Made by a program: the position numbers and the translations under genes | The notes under the pieces: model-generated | Told to the model about the DNA's origin: nothing | Database searches by the model: none | The model's input: only the letters and a program-made list of their open reading frames with translations | In this document: piece by piece, positions 1 to 7,194 of the stretch | Numbering within the stretch: the stretch's first letter is position 1 | Layout: the number at the start of each line of letters is the position of its first letter | Source of the DNA: Alphaproteobacteria bacterium | GTDB taxonomy: Bacteria; Pseudomonadota; Alphaproteobacteria; Micropepsales; Micropepsaceae | Length of the DNA stretch: 34,169 nucleotides | NCBI GenBank assembly: GCA_013697055.1 | Contig: JACCXK010000050.1 | Coordinates: forward strand, 1-34,169 | Direction: 5' to 3'

Positions 1-188
1 GTCTCGAACGCCGCCAAAGCATCCGCGTGGCGTCCTTCCTGGAACCGCAGGATCCCCAAACAATTTCGGGCCAGAATTTGACCGGGATCGAGCGTCAGGA
101 TTTTGACGTAAATCTCAGCCGCGGCCGTCAACTGGTTTTGCGCGTGCAAAGATATCGCGAGGTCGAAAAGCGAAGCCAGATTTTCCAT
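1..188 (-). CDS. TPR-repeat protein, N-terminal part (runs off the window)
   Basis: The first 62 codons of a gene read on the minus strand are present; the 3' part lies outside the window. The product begins MENLASLFDLAISLHAQNQL and contains a TPR-like helix pair, with the pattern A-x2-LH-x6-AAEIY at residues 10-25 and LDPGQ, LG and EGRHADAL further on. It resembles the N-terminus of the TPR-oxygenase protein at 5193-6614, which has DLHRSGRVAEAEALY at the same place, so the two probably belong to one family of TPR proteins with different or similar C-terminal enzymes. The ATG at 186-188 is the first plausible start in this frame; no strong Shine-Dalgarno sequence is seen. It is divergent from the SDR gene at 312. 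The C-terminal domain, and so the function, cannot be told. Confidence 0.6.
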   Translation of the reverse strand, partial: MENLASLFDLAISLHAQNQLTAAAEIYVKILTLDPGQILARNCLGILRFQEGRHADALAAFE

Positions 189-264
189 CGGTCGGCATCT
201 TCACTGTATGGCGGCACTATGGAGGGCTGCTTGACTGCAACCTGCATTATCAACATATAGGAAC

Positions 265-283
265 ATATCACAGAAGATGAGAC
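265..283. promoter_or_regulatory. Weak inverted repeat in the divergent TPR/SDR promoter region
   Basis: ATATCA and TGAGAC face each other across 7 bases. The half-sites resemble those of the operator proposed at 4246-4262 (ATCTCA/TGAGAT), but the spacing is 2 bases longer, so this is only a tentative fifth member of that set. Confidence 0.2.
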
Positions 284-311
284 CGGCCGACGGTTTCCGC
301 GAGAGATTGCC

Positions 312-1061
312 ATGGGAATTTACAAGGAACGATTTGCCGGCCGCGCCGCTGTGATAACCGGCGGTGCTTCAGGCCTTGGTCTTAAGACAGCGAAACGGAT
401 CGTCGCGGAAGGTGGCCGCGTGGCGCTTTGGGACCGCAATGCCGACAGCTTGGCCGAAGCGGGCAGGGAGGTGGGTGCGATCTTCATCCAGGCGCTGGAT
501 GTTTCCGATCACGAGGCAGTGAAGCAAGCCGCCACTCAGGCACGCGATGCGCTGGGCAAGATAGATATTCTGGTGGCAAGCGCAGGCATCACCGGGGCAA
601 CGGTCCCGGTCGTGGAATTTCCGGTTGAAAGCTGGCTACAGGTCATCGCGGTGAATCTCACTGGCCTGTTTTATTGCTGCCGCGAGATTGCGCCGATCAT
701 GATCGAGAATGGCTATGGACGCATTGTCAATATTGCGTCCGTGGCAGGCAAAGAAGGCAATCCGAACGCCAGCGCCTATTCGGCGTCCAAGGCTGGTGTG
801 ATCGGATTCACGAAGTCCCTCGGCAAGGAGCTGGCGACCAGCGGCGTTCTGGTAAATTGCATCACACCGGCAACGTTTGAAAGCGCAATCCTGGAACAAC
901 TTCCGAAAAGCCAAATCGACTACATGCGTTCCAAGATCCCAATGGGCCGCCTGGGCGAGGCCGCTGAAAACGCCGCACTAGTCTGCTGGCTGGCGAGCGA
1001 TGAATGTTCGTTTTCCACCGCAGCGACATTCGATATTTCCGGCGGTCGCACCACTTACTAG
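312..1061 (+). CDS. SDR-family NAD(P)-dependent oxidoreductase
   Basis: This is a 249-residue classical short-chain dehydrogenase, the usual length for the family. Visible signatures are the cofactor glycine motif TGGASGLG (residues 16-23), an acidic D41 at the end of strand 2 that usually favours NAD over NADP, ASAG (89-92, in place of NNAG), N115, and the catalytic S143, Y156 (YSASK) and K160. The C-terminus FDISGGRTTY is typical of FabG-like and sugar dehydrogenases. It is a soluble cytoplasmic enzyme; the substrate (a hydroxyacid, sugar or sugar-acid alcohol group) cannot be read. It precedes the TonB receptor on the same strand by 162 bases, with a separate promoter between them. Together with the nearby aldolase-fold protein it may serve a catabolic pathway for whatever the receptor imports; that link is inference. 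Confidence 0.9.
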   Translation: MGIYKERFAGRAAVITGGASGLGLKTAKRIVAEGGRVALWDRNADSLAEAGREVGAIFIQALDVSDHEAVKQAATQARDALGKIDILVASAGITGATVPVVEFPVESWLQVIAVNLTGLFYCCREIAPIMIENGYGRIVNIASVAGKEGNPNASAYSASKAGVIGFTKSLGKELATSGVLVNCITPATFESAILEQLPKSQIDYMRSKIPMGRLGEAAENAALVCWLASDECSFSTAATFDISGGRTTY

Positions 1062-1153
1062 GCCTCTCGCGATTCTGTTCGGGTTCCCACTGTTAGCACC
1101 TGCAATAAAGCCAAAACGTGTGCGCCTTGTCATGGAGGATGCCCACAGGTGTG

Positions 1154-1185
1154 TTGACAAGCTGTTCAAACGCATGAGATAAAAT
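1154..1185 (+). promoter_or_regulatory. Probable promoter of the TonB receptor gene
   Basis: A perfect -35 hexamer TTGACA lies at 1154-1159. Possible -10 hexamers are GATAAA (1178-1183, 18-bp spacer) or TAAAAT (1180-1185, 20-bp spacer). The inverted repeat ATGAGAT-AAA-ATCTCAT (1174-1190) covers this -10 region, so a bound repressor would block it. Confidence 0.5.
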
Positions 1186-1200
1186 CTCATATATAGAAAT
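1184..1200 (+). promoter_or_regulatory. Proposed regulon operator, site 1 (TonB receptor)
   Basis: The element ATCTCATATATAGAAAT shares its first nine bases exactly with the elements before iclR (4246) and the propeller gene (8598, minus strand). It also keeps the G at position 13 and the final AT found in all four copies. It overlaps a second, perfect 7-3-7 inverted repeat (1174-1190). It lies just downstream of the -10 region and 23 bases before the ATG, a position suited to repression. Confidence 0.6.
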
Positions 1201-1223
1201 AAGAAAGAGTCAGGGGAGAAAAC

Positions 1224-4133
1224 ATGCTCGACCGCCGCACCTCCAATTGCGCCCGATTCACCAAAGCCATTCTGTTATCGGGTTCCGGCCTTGCCCTGCT
1301 GATGATGAGCTCTGGCGCCTGGGCGCAGCAAACCGCCGATTCCAGCTCGGTGGAAAGCGTCGTGGTGTCGGGGTCTCGTCTGGTCACCAATGGCGCCGAA
1401 GCCCCGACCCCGGTCACGGTGGTCTCGACCGAGCAGCTCCAGCTCGCAGCGCCGCGCAACATCGTGGACGGCCTTTTGCAGCTTCCCGCCTTCAAGGGTT
1501 CGGTCAGCGTCGCCAATCAGAGCACAGGCACGACGGGCAGTAATGGCGCTGACTACCTCAACCTGCGTGGTCTCGGCGTTCAGCGCACGCTGGTGCTGAT
1601 GGACGGACGCCGTATCGTGCCGGCCAGCAGCGCGGGCAGTGTCGACGTCGCGCAGATACCAGAAGCCCTGGTGCAGCGGGTCGATGTCGTCACCGGCGGC
1701 GCCTCGGCGGCCTATGGTTCGGATGCCGTTTCCGGTGTGGTAAACTTCGTTCTGGATACCAAGTTCGAAGGCCTGAAGGCGAATGCCCAAGCCGGCGTCT
1801 CCCAGCTGGGCGACAATGTGAACTACAAGGTCTCCGTGACCGGCGGCATCTCGCTGCTGAACGATCGCCTGCATGTCGTGGGCAGCTTGCTGGATTACAA
1901 GAGCCAGGGTGTTTCCTCGGCTGTCGGCCGCGCCTGGACGGACCGGGCCGTCGCCTCGATCACCAACCCCAATTTCAACAAGGCCCTGCCGGTTTCGCCG
2001 ACCAATTCCACTCTGGTTGTGGTGACGCAGCCTTATTCGTCAGTGGCAGCTCTGGGTGGCCTCACCACCAGCGGTCCGCTTGCCGGCACAGCTTTTGATC
2101 CGGGCGGCCAGGCCATTCCGTTCAACTACGGCACGTTGCGCAGCGCTGCCCAAATGTCGGGCGGAGACGGTTACAACCCGAACATTCTGCTGACCCTGCA
2201 GCCGTCCCAGCATCGTTCCCAGTTCTTCACGCATGCCACATATGACGTGAACGAAAACGTTTCAGTGTATGTCCAGCTGACCGGATCGCAAAATCACGTG
2301 CAATACAACAGCTTGCCGACCTTCGAGCTGAGCTCGACCAACTTCACTGTCCTGCGCGACAATGCCTATCTGCCGCAGACCATCAAGAATTTCCTGGCGA
2401 CGCCAGCAGGCTTGGGCGTTGCCAGCTTCACCGTCGGCCGCGACAGCCCGGACTTCGACATTCCGCACATGGATGCGATCACCAATAGCGGCACCGCCAC
2501 CATCGGTTTTGATGGCAAGGTTCCCGGCAGCAGCTGGACCTATCACGGTTATGGCCAGATGGGCCGCGACCTGGACTCCTACAAGACAAAGAACGACCCG
2601 ATCTCCGACAATTTATATCGCGCCTCCGACGCGGTCGTGAATCCGGCCAATGGGCAGATCGTTTGCCGTCAAACGCTGTCCAATCCGGCGGCGACCCCCA
2701 TCAGCAACCCGGTGGGCTGCCAGCCGTTGAATATCTTCGGTGTCGGCAATGCATCCCCCGCAGCCTTGAAATACATCACGGGCACGGCGGTCCAGACCGT
2801 TCGGGTCGCAGAAGACGTGGCCGAAATCAGCGCACAGGGCGAGCTGTTCGATCTTCCAGCCGGCGCAGTTTCGCTGGCGGTGGGTGGCAGCTATCGCCGC
2901 GAAGCCTTCAACCAGGTCACCGATGCCCAGTCGCAGGAAATTCGCACAGGCGCCGGAATCGGCGCCGCGTTCCCGGCTGGCCTGATCAACACGCTGGGCG
3001 GATTCGAACGCACCAACCCGCAGCCCACGCGCGGCAGCTTCAATGTCAAGGAAGCATTTCTCGAAACCGAGGTGCCGCTGCTGAAGGATCAGCCTTGGGC
3101 TCGTTCGCTGACCTTCAACGCCGCGGGCCGTTATGTGGAATACAGTACCTCCGGCGGCGTAGAGCCCTGGAAGCTGGGCCTGGTGTATCTGCCCACGGAC
3201 GGGCTGCGCTTTCGCGCATCGCGTTCGACCGACATTCGTGCCGCCAACCTGGGTGAACTGTACCAAGGCTCTAGTCAAGGCACATCGACCGTACAGGATC
3301 CCGCCAACGGCAATGTCACAACCAACGTCATTACCGGTGCGATCGGCAACCCAGGCCTTGTGCCCGAAAGCGCGAATACCTCCACGGTTGGCATGGTCGT
3401 GACGCCAGACTCGTTGTTCGGCTTCCTACCGGGCCTGGAATTCTCGGTCGACTATTACCAGATCAACATCAGCAAGGCGATCTCCACCCTGACCGCACAG
3501 CAGGAACTGAACTTCTGCGCCAACGGTTCGGTCCAGCAATGTGCCTTCATCACGCGCAATTCGACCGGGACTCTGGCGCGCGTGGCGTTGCCGTTCTTCA
3601 ATGCTGCGGCACGCCAGACCAAGGGCGTGGATTTCGAAGCGTCCTACAGCACGCCGCTTTCCGATATCGACGCAGATTGGGACGGCACGCTGACGTTCCG
3701 CGGCCTCGTCAATTATCTGGGCGAGTTTACCACCCAGGTCCAGGGTGCCGCGCCCATCCAGCTGGCAGGTGATATTGGAGTCAATTCCACGCCGAAATGG
3801 AGTGGGATATTCTCGGCCAACTTGAACATAGGACGCTGGGGCTGGTTCGTGCAGGAACGTTGGATCGGCGGCGGCAAGTTCGACAATACAAACAACAACG
3901 GCCTGGGCGTCTATCCCAACAATGTCGGCGATGTTCTGTACACCGACTCCACCGTGACCTTCGATGTCATGCCGGAGACAGGCCTTTCGACTTACTTCTC
4001 GATCAACAACTTGTTCGACCGTGATCCGCCGGCCACGCCAAGCTTCCTGATCGCCGGCAGCAGCTTCAGCAACCGGACGCTCTACGACCTGATCGGCCGG
4101 CAATATACGCTGGGTGTGCGCTTCAAGATGTGA
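1224..4133 (+). CDS. TonB-dependent outer-membrane receptor
   Basis: This 969-residue protein imports a ligand across the outer membrane using TonB/ExbBD energy. A signal peptide covers residues 1-35 (hydrophobic SGLALLMMSS, ending GAWAQ). A TonB-box-like VESVVVSGS follows, then a plug domain (about 50-175) with the typical LNLRGLG, TLVLMDGRR, VDVVTGGASAAYGSDAVSGVVNF-type signature (quoted in part), and a long beta-barrel ending in YTLGVRFKM; the last residue is Met rather than the commoner Phe. The start is supported by the AGGGGAG ribosome site 6 bases before ATG 1224. The length and plug type fit the large receptors that proteobacteria use for sugars or other organic nutrients rather than small siderophore receptors, but the ligand is not identifiable. 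A strong terminator follows, and a proposed operator overlaps its promoter, so it is probably substrate-induced. Confidence 0.95.
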   Translation: MLDRRTSNCARFTKAILLSGSGLALLMMSSGAWAQQTADSSSVESVVVSGSRLVTNGAEAPTPVTVVSTEQLQLAAPRNIVDGLLQLPAFKGSVSVANQSTGTTGSNGADYLNLRGLGVQRTLVLMDGRRIVPASSAGSVDVAQIPEALVQRVDVVTGGASAAYGSDAVSGVVNFVLDTKFEGLKANAQAGVSQLGDNVNYKVSVTGGISLLNDRLHVVGSLLDYKSQGVSSAVGRAWTDRAVASITNPNFNKALPVSPTNSTLVVVTQPYSSVAALGGLTTSGPLAGTAFDPGGQAIPFNYGTLRSAAQMSGGDGYNPNILLTLQPSQHRSQFFTHATYDVNENVSVYVQLTGSQNHVQYNSLPTFELSSTNFTVLRDNAYLPQTIKNFLATPAGLGVASFTVGRDSPDFDIPHMDAITNSGTATIGFDGKVPGSSWTYHGYGQMGRDLDSYKTKNDPISDNLYRASDAVVNPANGQIVCRQTLSNPAATPISNPVGCQPLNIFGVGNASPAALKYITGTAVQTVRVAEDVAEISAQGELFDLPAGAVSLAVGGSYRREAFNQVTDAQSQEIRTGAGIGAAFPAGLINTLGGFERTNPQPTRGSFNVKEAFLETEVPLLKDQPWARSLTFNAAGRYVEYSTSGGVEPWKLGLVYLPTDGLRFRASRSTDIRAANLGELYQGSSQGTSTVQDPANGNVTTNVITGAIGNPGLVPESANTSTVGMVVTPDSLFGFLPGLEFSVDYYQINISKAISTLTAQQELNFCANGSVQQCAFITRNSTGTLARVALPFFNAAARQTKGVDFEASYSTPLSDIDADWDGTLTFRGLVNYLGEFTTQVQGAAPIQLAGDIGVNSTPKWSGIFSANLNIGRWGWFVQERWIGGGKFDNTNNNGLGVYPNNVGDVLYTDSTVTFDVMPETGLSTYFSINNLFDRDPPATPSFLIAGSSFSNRTLYDLIGRQYTLGVRFKM

Positions 4134-4157
4134 AGTGCGTTGCGCCGTTGGACAGGA

Positions 4158-4191
4158 ATGCCCGGGCTGCCCCTGCAGCCCGGGCATTTTT
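4158..4191 (+). terminator. Rho-independent terminator of the TonB receptor gene
   Basis: A perfect 13-bp GC-rich stem (ATGCCCGGGCTGC with its complement) closes a 4-base CCCT loop and runs into a short T tract. It starts 25 bases after the receptor stop codon. Confidence 0.9.
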
Positions 4192-4245
4192 ATGGGCGCG
4201 GGACTCGACATGGAATCCCGTTGCCTGCGGCGCGGGAAATGCATA

Positions 4246-4262
4246 ATCTCATATGCTGAGAT
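4246..4262 (+). promoter_or_regulatory. Proposed regulon operator, site 2 (iclR autoregulation)
   Basis: ATCTCATATGCTGAGAT is the most symmetrical copy: AATCTCA and TGAGATT (4245-4263) form a perfect 7-5-7 inverted repeat. It lies 75 bases upstream of the chosen iclR start, consistent with autoregulation. Confidence 0.65.
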
Positions 4263-4337
4263 TTTGGACTATTCCCGCCTTCCTTGCCCGTATCCCGATT
4301 GCTTCCGGGGTTTTCACCCACCAGGTTTGATTTGACC

Positions 4338-5189
4338 ATGAAACGACCCCTGCCGAAGGCGAAGTCAGCGCCCGGAGCGACCGGAAAAAGCCCAAAGAAG
4401 AGTGGTGGCCTGGCGGGTAGCCAGACGCTGGTTCGCGGCCTTGATGTGGTTGAAGCGGTGGCATCGGGTGCGACCAACCTGGCGGCACTGGCCGATGCGC
4501 TCGACCTGAACCGCAGCACCGTGCACCGGCTTGCCGCTTCGCTTGTGGAGCATCGCTACCTGACATTCGCACCGCGCGTGGGCTACGCGCTGGGCCCGAA
4601 ACTTGTGGAATTGGGCCATATGGCGCGAGACCAGATGAGCTTTCCCCGCGTTGCGCGGGACTATATCGAGACGCTGGCCGCCAGCACCGGCGATACCGTG
4701 CATTTGGGCATCCTGGACGATACGCGCGCGCTTTATCTGGACAAGATTGCCGGCAGCCGCCGCGTGGAAATTCGCTCGCGGATCGGAGATCGCCATCCGC
4801 TGCGTTCCACCGGATTGGGCAAGGCACTCATTCTCGATCAGCAGGAAAACCGGTGGCGCGAGCTGTACGATACGGAAAACCGGGATGGCAAGCGTTATGG
4901 GGTGCCCCTCAATACATGGCTTCAGCGCATGCGTGCCTATGCCAAGGCGGGCTATGCGCTGGACTTGGAAGAAAATGAGGATCGCATCCGCTGTGTCGCG
5001 GCGCCGGTGCGTGATGCGACAGACCGCATTGTCGGCGCCATCAGTGTCTCTAGTGCCGCGCAATATATGGATGACGCCCGGATGGAAAGCCTGGCGGACG
5101 AGGTGCGTTCCACCGCAAGGGCCATCAGCCGCGCGATGGGCTGGCGGGAAGCGGCGAGCCCGCCGCTGCGGATTGCCAAGCGGGCCTAA
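4338..5189 (+). CDS. IclR-family transcriptional regulator
   Basis: This 283-residue protein has a winged-helix DNA-binding domain at the N-terminus (about residues 25-85; TNLAALADALDLNRSTVHRL is the helix-turn-helix) and an IclR effector-binding domain after it (GDTVHLGILDD, LDKIAGSRRVEIRSRIG, PLRSTGLGKA, DLEENEDRIRCVAAPV, GAISVS). IclR proteins bind small metabolites, often aromatic or sugar acids, and act as repressors or activators near their own gene. I chose ATG 4338; the frame is open back to a TTG at 4284, but that extension has no domain content. It lies between the receptor and a convergent gene that ends 3 bases after it. The shared 17-bp element before it, the receptor, the propeller and the DHDPS-like gene makes it the natural candidate regulator of the locus. 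Confidence 0.93.
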   Translation: MKRPLPKAKSAPGATGKSPKKSGGLAGSQTLVRGLDVVEAVASGATNLAALADALDLNRSTVHRLAASLVEHRYLTFAPRVGYALGPKLVELGHMARDQMSFPRVARDYIETLAASTGDTVHLGILDDTRALYLDKIAGSRRVEIRSRIGDRHPLRSTGLGKALILDQQENRWRELYDTENRDGKRYGVPLNTWLQRMRAYAKAGYALDLEENEDRIRCVAAPVRDATDRIVGAISVSSAAQYMDDARMESLADEVRSTARAISRAMGWREAASPPLRIAKRA

Positions 5190-5192
5190 TGC

Positions 5193-6614
5193 TTAGCGGG
5201 TCGGCGCGCCGCGCCGGCCGAACAGAAGCGAAATATTGATCCGCTTGTTGAGGTATCCCTCTTCGAAGCGACAATCGCTGGTTTTGTGAAACAGGTCGGA
5301 CCGGAAAATGACGGCGCGGTTGGCACGATGCGGTACGCGCGTCATGCGGGCGTTTGACTGCTTGAGGAAGTCGCGTGCATAGGCTTCGTCGCCATTGTAC
5401 CGTCGCATGTCATCGCCTGGCGGCACCCCGACATCCCAAATATCCATGCCGCCGCTGTCCGGATCCAGGTTCGCGTCATCGTGGGTGAGATAGAAATTCA
5501 CGTTCACAGCGGAATTGTCGGCATGGGTGTTGGTGCCGGTCGACAGGGTGCTGTCGTATTTGAACGCCCCCAGATAGTGAAAAGGGTGCGGCGCCAATAT
5601 TCCCGCAAAGTTCTGGAGAATTTCTTCGGCAATCTGTGCCAGCAGCGGGCAGGAAAATCCGTCTTCCGGTGTCGCGCCGATATAGCCGGCTTGGTAGATG
5701 CGCCGCCAGATTGTCGAGCCGGCGCAATAGCGGCGCAGCTGATCGAGAGCCTTGGGCGTGAGGAAATCGTCAATGACGACCATCTGCGGATTGCTGCCAT
5801 GCCACTCCGGCATCAGGCTCGGGCCGGCCGGATTGATGGCGCGGCCGGCAAGCCGCTCTCCGCCGTCCAGGTGAAACAGGTCGGCGACATTGGCAGCATC
5901 GGGAGCGGCCGTGCCGCCGGCCAGATAGTCGCGCTGCTCGTGGTCGTGTTTGCGCTTGTGCTCCGGTTCCGGCTCGGATGGAACAGGCCCTTTGCCGGTT
6001 CCATAAACCAGTGCGGCACGGCGCATATAATGGGCGAAGCCTTCCGCGATCTGCCCATTCTCCGAAAGAATCGAGCCCAGCCGGAAATGGGCTTCCGCAA
6101 AGCCCGGATTGATCGCCAGCGCCTGGCGATAGGCGGCGATGGCATCTTCGAATTTTTCGGCGATTGTAAAGGCATAGCCCAGTTCCAGCAGCAGTGCGGC
6201 ATTGCCCGGCTGCTGCGCCACCGCGCTTTGCAACAGGACGGCGGCTTCTTGAAAGCGGCTGCCCGAGATGAGCGCTTTGGCCATCAGGGCATCCACCGTC
6301 GGCCCGGACAGGCCTTGTTGCCGGCCGCGCTGCAGCAGCGCGGCAGCTTCGGCGGCATGGCCGGACGAGATCAGGGCCCGGGCATAGGAAATCCAGTATT
6401 GCCCAAACGCAGTATCGGCCTGCAGCGCATTCTTGAAGAAGGCCAAGCTCTGCTGCATTTCGCCCCTCTGGGCCAGAAGCGACCCCAGATTGTGGTTGGC
6501 TTCGCCATGGCGTGGATGAGCCTGCAAAAAAGCGCGATAAAGCGCTTCCGCCTCGGCGACGCGCCCGCTCCTGTGCAGGTCGATGGCGTGCTGCAATTGC
6601 GCATCGGCGTTCAT
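5193..6614 (-). CDS. TPR protein with C-terminal 2OG-Fe(II) oxygenase-like domain
   Basis: A 473-residue protein with two parts. Residues 1-200 are TPR repeats (for example AEALYRAFLQAHPRHGEANH and AIAAYRQALAINPGFAEAHF). Residues about 275-470 look like a prolyl-4-hydroxylase-type 2-oxoglutarate/Fe(II) oxygenase: H364-x-D366 (THADNS) and H443 (DLFHKTSD) as iron ligands, and R458 (KRINISLLF) as the 2-oxoglutarate anchor. All four expected residues are present, so it is probably active. No signal peptide is seen, so it should be cytoplasmic and may modify a protein bound by the TPRs. Such TPR-oxygenases often accompany TonB receptors in alphaproteobacteria, though their role is not settled. It starts 33 bases after the cytochrome gene and is likely the last gene of that operon. 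Its 3' end faces iclR with only 3 bases between. Confidence 0.85.
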   Translation of the reverse strand: MNADAQLQHAIDLHRSGRVAEAEALYRAFLQAHPRHGEANHNLGSLLAQRGEMQQSLAFFKNALQADTAFGQYWISYARALISSGHAAEAAALLQRGRQQGLSGPTVDALMAKALISGSRFQEAAVLLQSAVAQQPGNAALLLELGYAFTIAEKFEDAIAAYRQALAINPGFAEAHFRLGSILSENGQIAEGFAHYMRRAALVYGTGKGPVPSEPEPEHKRKHDHEQRDYLAGGTAAPDAANVADLFHLDGGERLAGRAINPAGPSLMPEWHGSNPQMVVIDDFLTPKALDQLRRYCAGSTIWRRIYQAGYIGATPEDGFSCPLLAQIAEEILQNFAGILAPHPFHYLGAFKYDSTLSTGTNTHADNSAVNVNFYLTHDDANLDPDSGGMDIWDVGVPPGDDMRRYNGDEAYARDFLKQSNARMTRVPHRANRAVIFRSDLFHKTSDCRFEEGYLNKRINISLLFGRRGAPTR

Positions 6615-6647
6615 GGGAATGACTTTAACCCGGCCCCGTGCCGCAGG

Positions 6648-7193
6648 CTAGAATTGCAGGCGGTCCTTGAGCAGTTCCAGCACCGAACGGTCGACACCCG
6701 GGATGGCGGCGAGGTCGGCGATGCCGGTGAATTTCTTCTGCCCGCGCCGCATCACGATCGCCGTGGTGGTTTCGTCACCGGTCTGAAGCGTGGGCCCCAA
6801 CTCTTCCATAGGCGATGTGTTGACGTTCACCACCGTCAGGTTTCGCTGGAAATAGCGCACGATCTGCTCGACCTGCGTATCGGTGGGATGGGCGCCTTGC
6901 CGGGCCATCTGGCCGAAAAGGTCTTCCCAGCGGCTGGACGAGCGCGGCGTTCCCAGAAACTGGCTGGAGGAATGGCACACGGTGCAGACCTGCTGGACTG
7001 CCATCGAATCCGCCGGATTGTCGTCCAGCACCGACGCCGTCTTGATGGCTGTCAATTCCCTGGCGGGATCTATGACGGGCCGTGGCGGCAGTTGCGCCGC
7101 AGCGATCCCGACGCCGAGAAGCGCGAAGGCTGCAAAAGAAAAAACAACCCGGCCGCCTTTCAGCGGCCGGGTGCCGTAAATCCATGAAGCCAT
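6648..7193 (-). CDS. Exported c-type cytochrome with helix-hairpin-helix C-terminus
   Basis: A 181-residue protein whose start I place at ATG 7193, one base after the stop codon of the propeller gene (TAG-A-ATG), so the two are translationally coupled; an AAGGAAG ribosome site lies 12 bases upstream. A longer in-frame reading exists but would extend back into the propeller gene. Residues 1-34 form a signal peptide (hydrophobic VVFSFAAFALLGVGIAA). One heme-c site CTVCH is at 70-74, in a domain whose pattern (CxxCH, then RxxxxW, then IVRYF) resembles the haem-binding domain of quinohemoprotein amine dehydrogenase. The C-terminus (about 120-181; VNVNTSPMEEL, FTGIADLAAIPGVD, LELLKDRLQF) is a ComEA-type helix-hairpin-helix fold, probably structural rather than DNA-binding in this periplasmic setting. 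It likely passes electrons from a periplasmic partner. Confidence 0.85.
   Translation of the reverse strand: MASWIYGTRPLKGGRVVFSFAAFALLGVGIAAAQLPPRPVIDPARELTAIKTASVLDDNPADSMAVQQVCTVCHSSSQFLGTPRSSSRWEDLFGQMARQGAHPTDTQVEQIVRYFQRNLTVVNVNTSPMEELGPTLQTGDETTTAIVMRRGQKKFTGIADLAAIPGVDRSVLELLKDRLQF
7131..7171 (-). terminator. Intrinsic-terminator-like hairpin inside the cytochrome gene start
   Basis: On the minus strand a perfect 9-bp stem CCCGGCCGC/GCGGCCGGG with a 6-base loop is followed directly by TTGTTTTTTCTTTT. It starts 24 bases after the propeller stop codon and lies within codons 8-23 of the cytochrome gene. It has the form of a complete Rho-independent terminator and could lower transcription of the two downstream genes. 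Confidence 0.7.
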
Positions 7194-7194
7194 T

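Noticed and set aside
1174-1190. The 7-3-7 repeat ATGAGAT-AAA-ATCTCAT as a terminator of the SDR gene
   Set aside because: It is AT-rich, has a short stem without a T tract and overlaps the promoter of the receptor gene, so an operator is the better reading.
4284-4337. Extended TTG start for the first IclR gene
   Set aside because: The extra 18 residues have no domain content, and the start would fall close to the proposed operator; ATG 4338 is more likely.
5481-7187. Plus-strand open frame of 568 codons
   Set aside because: It is antisense to the TPR-oxygenase and cytochrome genes, crosses their boundary and shows no family motif.
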